NCBI GenBank assembly: GCA_022361315.1 | Contig: JAKSBB010000948.1 | Span: 1-13,417 of the forward strand | Source: Desulfobacterales bacterium | Lineage (GTDB): Bacteria > Desulfobacterota > Desulfobacteria > Desulfobacterales > Desulfobacteraceae | DNA length: 13,417 nucleotides | Direction of reading: 5' to 3' | Shown: positions 1 to 6,020 of the stretch, in pieces | How the letters are laid out: the number at the start of each line of letters is the position of its first letter | Numbering within the stretch: position 1 is the stretch's first letter | Translations under genes and position numbers: made by a program | Notes under the pieces: generated by a model | Database searches by the model: none | Seen by the model: only the letters and a program-made list of their open reading frames with translations | Told to the model about the DNA's origin: nothing

Positions 1-164
1 ATGCAGACACGGAAGAACCCTATGACAAGGCCGGCGCATACGGTATTCAGGGGATCGGATCTTTTATGGTGAAGGAAATCACAGGCTCATATTCCAACGT
101 GGTGGGGCTGCCCGTATGTGAAGTCATTGATACCCTCACCCGCCTCGGCATTATTGAATTTTAA
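1..164 (+). CDS. maf: Maf-family nucleotide pyrophosphatase, C-terminal fragment
   Basis: The 5' part lies outside the window; the open frame from base 3 gives the last 53 residues. These contain [10 protein letters not shown] followed by a glycine/serine-rich stretch and NVVGLPV, which is the characteristic end of Maf proteins, house-cleaning pyrophosphatases that hydrolyse non-canonical or excess nucleoside triphosphates (dTTP/UTP type) in the cytoplasm. The stop codon is 12 bases before the yggS start, so it is probably the first visible member of a maf-yggS-queH operon. The fragment is too short to assign substrate specificity. Family assignment from the C-terminal motif is fairly secure. 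Confidence 0.85.
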   Translation, partial: ADTEEPYDKAGAYGIQGIGSFMVKEITGSYSNVVGLPVCEVIDTLTRLGIIEF

Positions 165-176
165 GGAAGACAGACC

Positions 177-866
177 ATGCAGATAAAAAATAATATTGAC
201 CGTATCCGGACCAACATTCGCACCTCTGCGGAAAACTGCGGACGAAACGCGGATGATATCCGCCTGATAGCGGTCAGCAAACGGAAACCCGCAGGGCTGA
301 TCCGGGACGCCATTGAGGCAGGTCACCAGGATTTCGGAGAAAACTATATCCAGGAAGCCATGGAGAAAATCGATGATATCGGGCGGGAAGCCGCCTGCTG
401 GCATTTCATCGGCCACCTCCAGTCAAACAAGGCGAAATTCGCCGTCAAGTATTTTGATCTGATCCACACCGTGGACAAAATCAAGCTGGCCAAAGAGATC
501 AACAAGCAGGCCGCCAAGATCGGAAAAGTCCAGCAGGTCCTTCTCCAGATCAATATCGCCCGGGAAGACACCAAATCCGGGGCCGACGCAAAAGAGGTAC
601 TTGAGCTGGCCCGGGGCATCAGCGAATTTGATAACCTTTCACTCCAGGGCCTGATGTGCATGCCCCCGTTCTTTGACGATCCGGAAGAGGCCCGCCCCTA
701 TTTCAGGGCGGTTCGCATCATCAAAGACGAAATCACGGATCTGAATCTCAACGGTGTTGAAATGACACATCTGTCCATGGGCATGAGTAACGATTTTGCC
801 GTGGCCATTGAGGAAGGCGCCACTCTGGTTCGTGTGGGTACTGCCATTTTCGGGAGACGGGATTGA
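177..866 (+). CDS. yggS: YggS/PLPBP family pyridoxal phosphate-binding protein
   Basis: A 229-residue protein of the YggS (PROSC/PLPBP) family, cytoplasmic proteins that bind pyridoxal 5'-phosphate and help balance vitamin B6 and amino-acid pools without a firmly known catalytic activity. Length matches the family. Visible hallmarks: IAVSK with Lys35 as the expected PLP Schiff-base lysine, FGENY at 53-57, HFIGHLQSNK at 76-85, GLMCMPP near 158-164, and SMGMSNDF followed by EGATLVRVGTAIFG at the end, which forms the phosphate-binding part of the alanine-racemase-like barrel. The ATG at 177 follows an AAGGAAG ribosome site (163-169) that overlaps the maf stop. Its own TGA overlaps the queH start. 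In many bacteria yggS sits in cell-division or pilT loci; here the partners are maf and queH. Confidence 0.95.
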   Translation: MQIKNNIDRIRTNIRTSAENCGRNADDIRLIAVSKRKPAGLIRDAIEAGHQDFGENYIQEAMEKIDDIGREAACWHFIGHLQSNKAKFAVKYFDLIHTVDKIKLAKEINKQAAKIGKVQQVLLQINIAREDTKSGADAKEVLELARGISEFDNLSLQGLMCMPPFFDDPEEARPYFRAVRIIKDEITDLNLNGVEMTHLSMGMSNDFAVAIEEGATLVRVGTAIFGRRD

Positions 867-1396
867 AGCTGTTACTGCATACCTGCTGCGGCCCCTGTAC
901 CATCTATCCCCTGGAAGTGCTCAGGGGAATGGACTTGGATGTAATGGGATTTTTCTACCGTCACAACATCCATCCCTATACGGAATGCATGAAACGGGAG
1001 GAAACCCTGCGGGAATACGCCGACGCACAGGATCTGAAAATGATCTGGCAAAAGGGATACGAAATGGAGGAATTCCTCCGTTCCGTAGCCTTCAGGGAAA
1101 AGGACAGATGCCGCTACTGCTACCACGCCCGCCTCAAGGCCACCGCTATGATGGCAAAGAAGGGGAAATTCGATTATTTCTCCACCACCCTGCTCTACTC
1201 CAAATTCCAGAATCACCAGCGTATCATTGACACCGGTGAGGCCCTGGGACGCCAGTACGGGGTAAAGTTTTTCTATCACGACTTCCGGGAAGGCTGGAAA
1301 CAGGGAATAGAAGTGTCCAAGGACCGGGGGATGTACCGGCAGGGGTATTGCGGGTGCATCTACAGTGAAAAAGACAGATATTTCAAGGAAGAATAG
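863..1396 (+). CDS. queH: Epoxyqueuosine reductase QueH
   Basis: A 177-residue protein of the QueH (DUF208) family, the iron-sulfur enzyme that reduces epoxyqueuosine to queuosine in tRNA in organisms that use it instead of the cobalamin-dependent QueG. The family cysteines are present: LHTCCGPC at the N-terminus (Cys8, Cys9, Cys12), CRYC (Cys83, Cys86) and the C-terminal YCGC (Cys163, Cys165). The length is about the usual 170-200 residues. The start is a TTG at 863 whose last two bases are shared with the yggS stop (TTGA); GGAG at 853-856 lies 6 bases upstream, and the family N-terminus begins within a few residues of this codon, so this start is well supported. This arrangement suggests translational coupling to yggS. 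Confidence 0.92.
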   Translation: MKLLLHTCCGPCTIYPLEVLRGMDLDVMGFFYRHNIHPYTECMKREETLREYADAQDLKMIWQKGYEMEEFLRSVAFREKDRCRYCYHARLKATAMMAKKGKFDYFSTTLLYSKFQNHQRIIDTGEALGRQYGVKFFYHDFREGWKQGIEVSKDRGMYRQGYCGCIYSEKDRYFKEE

Positions 1397-1406
1397 GCGA
1401 TATTTA

Positions 1407-1426
1407 ACCCAAAGGATCAGTTGGGT
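1407..1426 (-). terminator. Short hairpin at the 3' end of the GspE-like gene
   Basis: ACCCAA (1407-1412) and TTGGGT (1421-1426) form a perfect 6-bp inverted repeat with an 8-base loop that spans the stop codon of the minus-strand ATPase gene, in the 20-base gap between convergent genes. On the minus strand it is followed by an AT-rich stretch (TTAAATAT) but no real T-run, so it is a weak terminator candidate at best. Confidence 0.3.
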
Positions 1427-3633
1427 GTCTTCCGCCGGATCTGATTGTGCATACTGACGATCTTTTTGTCCGCCTCGTGGAGGCGATCCGCCAGCACGGA
1501 GAAGAGATGCTTGGCCACTTCCGGGTACTTTTCAATGATTTCACCCAGCTTGTCTCCGGGGAAGCGTTTTACCTTGCACCGCCCCTTTGAAACAATGGAG
1601 GCGGATCGGGCATCCCCGGTAATGGCAGCCATTTCACCGAAGTATTCACCGGGCTGGGTAATTTCGGCAATCATTTTGCCGCCTTTGACCACGTAAACAG
1701 CACCCTGTACCAGTTTGAAGAAATCGATATCCGTATTGCCTTCACGGATGATGACATCCCTGTCGTCGTATTTTTCCACATCCGGATTCACAAGATATGG
1801 CGGCAGGGATTCTTTGGTAATGGTGGTTTTTTTGAGGACCTCTTCCAGGGAAGTTTCTGCGGATTTCACTTTGACCAGGCCGGCGTCGCGCAGGGTGATC
1901 ATCCCTTCGGAAACCGCCACCTTTCTCAATTGGTCTTCCGGCACTTCGGCTGAGATGGCTTTACCGACTTCGTCCGTCACCTCCATGAGCTCGTATAGCC
2001 CCACCCTGCCCTTGTATCCCGTACCGTTGCAATGGGCACAGCCCTTTGGTCCGTAGATCTCCAGATCGTCCATTTCTTCTTTGGTGAAACCGTGCATCTC
2101 CAGATCTTCGGGATTATGGCCGGTGACCACTTGCTTACACTCCGGGCACAGACGGCGCGCCAGACGCTGGGAAAGCACCATGGTGACCGAAGAGGCCAGC
2201 ATGTAGGATGGAATGCCGATGTCCGCCAGACGGCCGATGGTGGAGGGGCAGTCATTGGTATGGAGGGTGGCAAAAACCAGATGGCCGGTCATCGCCGCCT
2301 TGATGGCAATTTCCGCAGTATCAATATCACGGATCTCACCCACCATGATGATGTCGGGATCCTGCCGGAGAAAGGCTTTCAGGGCTGCAGCAAAGGTCAT
2401 GCCCACTTCATCCCGGACCGGCACCTGGTTGATCCCTTTAAAGTTGAACTCCACCGGGTCTTCTGCAGTAAGAATCTTTATGTCATCCTTGTTCAACCGG
2501 TTCAGGATGGAGTACAGGGTGGTGGTTTTACCGGAACCGGTGGGGCCGGTGACCAGCAAAAGGCCGTAAGGTCTGCCGATACACCGTTTCAGCATATCAA
2601 AGGTGCCCGGTTCAAACCCCAGCCGGGTGAGGTCGATACTCAGGGCACTCTGATCCAGGATACGCATAACGATACTTTCCCCGAACAAAGTCGGAAGGGT
2701 CGAAACACGAAAATCCACGGATTTTTTCTTACCCAGACGCAGTTTGATACGACCGTCCTGGGGGACCCGGCGTTCGGCAATATCAAGGGCGGCGAGGATT
2801 TTCACCCTGGAGATGACGGCATTCTTGATGGTGATCGGCAGGTTCATAGCCTTGTACATGCCGCCGTCCAGACGGTAACGAACCTGGAAAGATTTTTCAA
2901 AGGGCTCGATATGGATATCCGAGACCCCATCTGTAATGGCTTTGGTGAGAATACCGTTCACCAGCTTGATGATGGGGGCGTCCGAGGCCATGAACTCGTC
3001 CTGGCCGTCGTCCATATCCACCACACCGACTTCAACCTCTTCAGCAGCTTCGGATACGAGGGAGCCGAAGTCGTCCACCGAGGTGACCGGTTCTTCATCT
3101 TCCGTATCGTCCTCAAAGTGGAGGAAACTTTTGTACTCATCATCCGAGATCTTATAATAGTCCCGGTATGCCTGGATGATATCATTTTCAGTGGCGACAA
3201 AGACCTTGATATTTTTTTGGGTCTTTTTATGGAGTTCCTCTACGACAGTGGTATCCGTGGGTTCCGCCATGGCCACGGATAAATCGTCCCCCGCCAGCCC
3301 CATGGGAAACACCAGATCCGTTTTTGCTGTTTCATAGGGCAGTACTTCAATGGCATCCGGATCTGCTTTTATTTCGGAAAACTTAACGACATTGTAGTTG
3401 TAGAGACGGCCCAGTACATTGATGATGGTATCCGGATCAATATACCCCTTGTACAGCAGGATGCTGCTCAGCCGTTCCTGGGTTTTCTTATGCACATCCA
3501 GGGCTTCGTTAAGCTGAATACTGGTGATCTGACCTTCTTTGGACAGAATTTCGCCGATCTTGGTTTTGCCAGCACCGGACTGGTCCTTGATCGTTGATTT
3601 CAGGCTTGATTTACCCTTTGCGCCGTTGGCCAT
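1417..3633 (-). CDS. GspE/PilB-family ATPase with MshEN-like and cyclic-nucleotide-binding domains
   Basis: A 738-residue traffic ATPase of the type II secretion/type IV pilus assembly family, expected to power pilin or substrate assembly at the inner membrane. Residues 25-48 and 54-77 fit the paired 24-residue MshEN motif (KIGEIL...G...L and RLSSIL...G...), followed by the T2SSE N-domain to about 165 and an acidic linker (about 170-215). The ATPase core has Walker A GPTGSGKTTT (363-372), EDPVEF, Walker B-region DPDIIMVGEIRD (425-436), the HLVFATLHTND histidine box, and a zinc-type tetracysteine (Cys496, Cys499, Cys532, Cys535). Unusually, residues about 605-735 add a CRP-type cyclic-nucleotide-binding domain: FGEMAAITGDARSAS (665-679) is the phosphate-binding cassette with its Glu and Arg. 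No helix-turn-helix follows. No PilC, PilM or pilin gene is nearby. ATPase assignment is secure; the cellular machine it drives is unknown. Confidence 0.93.
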   Translation of the reverse strand: MANGAKGKSSLKSTIKDQSGAGKTKIGEILSKEGQITSIQLNEALDVHKKTQERLSSILLYKGYIDPDTIINVLGRLYNYNVVKFSEIKADPDAIEVLPYETAKTDLVFPMGLAGDDLSVAMAEPTDTTVVEELHKKTQKNIKVFVATENDIIQAYRDYYKISDDEYKSFLHFEDDTEDEEPVTSVDDFGSLVSEAAEEVEVGVVDMDDGQDEFMASDAPIIKLVNGILTKAITDGVSDIHIEPFEKSFQVRYRLDGGMYKAMNLPITIKNAVISRVKILAALDIAERRVPQDGRIKLRLGKKKSVDFRVSTLPTLFGESIVMRILDQSALSIDLTRLGFEPGTFDMLKRCIGRPYGLLLVTGPTGSGKTTTLYSILNRLNKDDIKILTAEDPVEFNFKGINQVPVRDEVGMTFAAALKAFLRQDPDIIMVGEIRDIDTAEIAIKAAMTGHLVFATLHTNDCPSTIGRLADIGIPSYMLASSVTMVLSQRLARRLCPECKQVVTGHNPEDLEMHGFTKEEMDDLEIYGPKGCAHCNGTGYKGRVGLYELMEVTDEVGKAISAEVPEDQLRKVAVSEGMITLRDAGLVKVKSAETSLEEVLKKTTITKESLPPYLVNPDVEKYDDRDVIIREGNTDIDFFKLVQGAVYVVKGGKMIAEITQPGEYFGEMAAITGDARSASIVSKGRCKVKRFPGDKLGEIIEKYPEVAKHLFSVLADRLHEADKKIVSMHNQIRRKTPN

Positions 3634-3658
3634 TTATATGCCGCCCTGATGGATGTGG

Positions 3659-3898
3659 TTATCGGTTGTCCTGATCTGTGTTCTTGTCGCTTTTGTAGTT
3701 GTTTTTCACGCGGATCCCGCCGGCCAGTATCAGAAGGCTGCCCAAAACATAAAAACAGAATTTTACGACCCCGATTTTGTTGCTGAAAAATTCTATGGTT
3801 TCAAGTTCAGGCATCACCTGGGGTATTCTGAAAAAAACCCCGATCCCGACGGCGATTAAAACAATCCCATAATAGAATGTAAATGTACGTTTGTCCAT
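3659..3898 (-). CDS. Small two-helix inner-membrane protein, unknown function
   Basis: A 79-residue protein with two hydrophobic segments (about residues 8-24 and 43-63) and a hydrophilic, charged C-terminal tail (KNNYKSDKNTDQDNR). I do not recognise a family. The ATG at 3898 is preferred because an AAAGGTG ribosome site (complement of 3908-3914) lies 9 bases upstream inside the last codons of the ABC-F gene. A GTG at 3910, four codons upstream, would overlap the ABC-F stop and leave no room for that site. It sits between the ABC-F gene (5-base gap) and the GspE-like ATPase gene (25-base gap) on the same strand, so the three are probably co-transcribed. A link to the ATPase is only positional. 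Confidence 0.6.
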   Translation of the reverse strand: MDKRTFTFYYGIVLIAVGIGVFFRIPQVMPELETIEFFSNKIGVVKFCFYVLGSLLILAGGIRVKNNYKSDKNTDQDNR

Positions 3899-3903
3899 CC
3901 CAA

Positions 3904-5763
3904 TTAACACCTTTCCAATTCTTCTATATCTTTGTCATAGGCCGCTTTAATCTCATCTGCGGCCTCGGTTTTTACTTCAAGTTCTTCAAAGAAAGTTTCG
4001 ACCTCGGATTCAAGGGCTGCCAATTCCTTTGACAACTCCTGGATTTTGCTGCCTTCCCCGTTTTGCGATGCATCAAGCAGGGCCTGGTTTACCTGGGCGA
4101 TCCGCTCTTCACGCCTTTCTATACTATCTTCTATTTTCGTAATCTGTTTCTGCAGCGGATTCAATACCTTGGATCGCCGGGCAACCAGTTCCGATTTTTT
4201 CTTTCGCAGTTCCTTTTTGGTGAGCGTAGGCTGTTTGGGTTTTGCCTCATCCGGTTTTTGCTTTTCCGGACGCTGAGCCTCATCTTCCCACCCTTCTTTC
4301 TCAAGAAATTCCTGGTAAGTCCCGTCAAAGACGGATATGCCGTTCTCTTTGAAAACCACCAGCCGGTTGGCAAGCGCATGTAAAAACATCTCGTTATGGG
4401 TGACCAGGACGACCGCCCCGTCAAAGGCGTTCAGAGCCGCCACAAAGGCATCACAGGCTTCAATATCCAGATGGTTGGAGGGTTCATCAAGCAGCAATAG
4501 ATTTAACGGACGGATCAGCAGTTTACCCAGCATCACCCTGGCCTTTTCACCACCGGAAAGCACGGAGATTTTTTTAAGGGCTGCATCCTGCTCAAACATC
4601 ATGGCACCGCAGATATTTCGTACCTTCTGACGCTCGGTATCCGGATGGGTTAAAAGCAATTCATCTTCAATGGTGAAGGTTGGGTTCAGGGTCTGTACGT
4701 TGGTCTGCTCAAAATATCCGTGCTCCACACCCGGATTTGGTTTAACCCAGCCGTTCTGTGGTTCCATACTGCCGTTAAGCAGTTTGAGCAAGGTGGTTTT
4801 GCCTTTTCCGTTTTTACCGATGACCGCCACCCGGTCTCCAGGGTAAACCGTCAGGGAAAAATCCTTAAACAGGGGCGTATCCGCCTCCCATCCGAAGGTC
4901 AGATCCTGTGCCGTCAACACCTGTTTTCCGGCAAAGGGCAAACTGTTAAACGCGAACTCCAGGTTCTTTAATTCAGCCAGTTTTTCCTTATTGTCCAGTT
5001 TAGACAGGGTCTTGATCCTGGACTGCACCATATTGGCCAGCCGGGCCTTGGCCCGGAAACGGGTGATAAACTGTTCGATTTCTTTTTTCCGCTTGGCCTC
5101 ATTCTGCCGGGTTTTTTCGTAAATCTCTTCATCCTGGGCCACCTGGAGATAATATTTGGAGGTATCCCCCTGGATTTTACGCATTTTACGCCGGTGAATC
5201 CCTACGATGTGGGTCACGACATTGTCCATAAAGCCCCGGTCATGGGTCACCAGCAACACTTCCCGCGGCCAGGAGATGAGAAACTGAGAAATCCAGCGGA
5301 TGGAGGTGATGTCCAGATAGTTGGTGGGTTCGTCAAGAATCAACAGGTCGGGTTCTGATACCAGCACCTTTGCCAGGTTAAGCCGGACCTGGTATCCGCC
5401 GGAGAACTCATGGGGATCCCGCTGCATGGCCTCATTTGAAAACCCGAGACCGGCCAGAATCTTCTCAGCCTTCCAATAATGGTCTTTTTCGTGCTCGGGC
5501 AATCCCCGCATGGCCTCCTCTAAAACGGAGGGCTTTTCAAAACGAATATGCTGGGACAGCATCCCGATCCTGTAGCCTGACGGGATAGACACCCGGCCGT
5601 CATCCGGATGATCAATACCGGCAATGATATTCAACAATGTGGTCTTACCGTGGCCGTTCCGGCCCACAAGTCCCACCCGTTCACCCGGGTTGATCTGCAT
5701 ACCGGTTTCTTCGAGTAGAATCTGGTCCCCGAATCCTTTGGAAATGTTCTCTATGTTCAGCAT
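3904..5763 (-). CDS. ABC-F family ATPase (YheS/ABCF3-like)
   Basis: A 619-residue soluble protein with two ABC ATPase domains and no membrane segments, the ABC-F architecture of ribosome-associated translation factors. Domain 1 has Walker A GRNGHGKTT (34-42), signature FSGGYQVRLNLAK (120-132), Walker B LLILDEPTNYLD (140-151) and the His-loop VTHD. Domain 2 has GKNGKGKTT (316-324), signature LSGGEKARVMLGK (402-414), LLLLDEPSNHLD and VTHN. The charged linker at about 195-270 includes FRAKARLANMVQSRIKTL, which resembles the YheS/ABCF3 type of P-site tRNA interaction motif. The C-terminus (about 505-619) is a long lysine/glutamate-rich coiled coil, as in Uup and YheS. The start MLNIENISKGFG is standard for the family. 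It is first in the minus-strand run with the small membrane protein and the GspE-like gene. Family membership is certain; subfamily less so, and antibiotic protection is not indicated. Confidence 0.95.
   Translation of the reverse strand: MLNIENISKGFGDQILLEETGMQINPGERVGLVGRNGHGKTTLLNIIAGIDHPDDGRVSIPSGYRIGMLSQHIRFEKPSVLEEAMRGLPEHEKDHYWKAEKILAGLGFSNEAMQRDPHEFSGGYQVRLNLAKVLVSEPDLLILDEPTNYLDITSIRWISQFLISWPREVLLVTHDRGFMDNVVTHIVGIHRRKMRKIQGDTSKYYLQVAQDEEIYEKTRQNEAKRKKEIEQFITRFRAKARLANMVQSRIKTLSKLDNKEKLAELKNLEFAFNSLPFAGKQVLTAQDLTFGWEADTPLFKDFSLTVYPGDRVAVIGKNGKGKTTLLKLLNGSMEPQNGWVKPNPGVEHGYFEQTNVQTLNPTFTIEDELLLTHPDTERQKVRNICGAMMFEQDAALKKISVLSGGEKARVMLGKLLIRPLNLLLLDEPSNHLDIEACDAFVAALNAFDGAVVLVTHNEMFLHALANRLVVFKENGISVFDGTYQEFLEKEGWEDEAQRPEKQKPDEAKPKQPTLTKKELRKKKSELVARRSKVLNPLQKQITKIEDSIERREERIAQVNQALLDASQNGEGSKIQELSKELAALESEVETFFEELEVKTEAADEIKAAYDKDIEELERC
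3908..3914 (-). promoter_or_regulatory. Ribosome-binding site deciding the start of the small membrane protein
   Basis: On the minus strand AAAGGTG is followed by 9 bases (including the ABC-F stop TAA) and then ATG at 3898-3896. This supports the ATG start over the in-frame GTG at 3910, which lies within the site itself, and suggests coupled translation with the upstream ABC-F gene. Confidence 0.5.
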
Positions 5764-5899
5764 CTCACCATCTGCATGTTTGCTAGCATTTGTACTTACA
5801 ATTACCGGGCCTCATACCACGCTCTGGGTTCCATTCATCTGAGCGCCGGCCAAGAGTTGTAAATAAAAAAGGTACCATATCATTTGAGGATTATTTTAT

Positions 5900-5917
5900 A
5901 AATACAAGAAATACAAG
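5900..5917. repeat. Tandem 9-bp direct repeat upstream of ppdK
   Basis: AAATACAAG occurs twice back to back (5900-5908 and 5909-5917) without a mismatch, seven bases before a possible -35 box. It lies in the AT-rich 257-base gap between the divergent ABC-F and ppdK genes. It could be an activator/operator half-site pair, an UP-like element or chance in AT-rich DNA. Confidence 0.6.
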
Positions 5918-5924
5918 TTTTTCC

Positions 5925-5953
5925 TTGACTTGATTTTTTTCGGCGTCTACATA
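5925..5953 (+). promoter_or_regulatory. Possible sigma70-type promoter of ppdK
   Basis: TTGACT (5925-5930) matches five of six -35 consensus bases; at 17-base spacing the -10 position reads TACATA (5948-5953), a poor match. Other AT-rich hexamers (TATAAA at 5971-5976, TATTAT at 5995-6000) could be the real -10. The ppdK ribosome site GAGG (6012-6015) follows. The -35 is reasonable, the -10 uncertain. Confidence 0.3.
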
Positions 5954-6020
5954 GTATCCTTTCAGTTTTTTATAAATGATCACTTTTTTTAATGTATTAT
6001 GATTTCTAAATGAGGATGAG

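Noticed and set aside
2032..3282. A 416-codon open frame on the plus strand, opposite the GspE-like gene
   Set aside because: It lies wholly antisense to a strongly conserved ATPase, its translation is His/Gly/Asp-rich with no recognisable motif, and it has no credible ribosome site; it is a codon-bias shadow.
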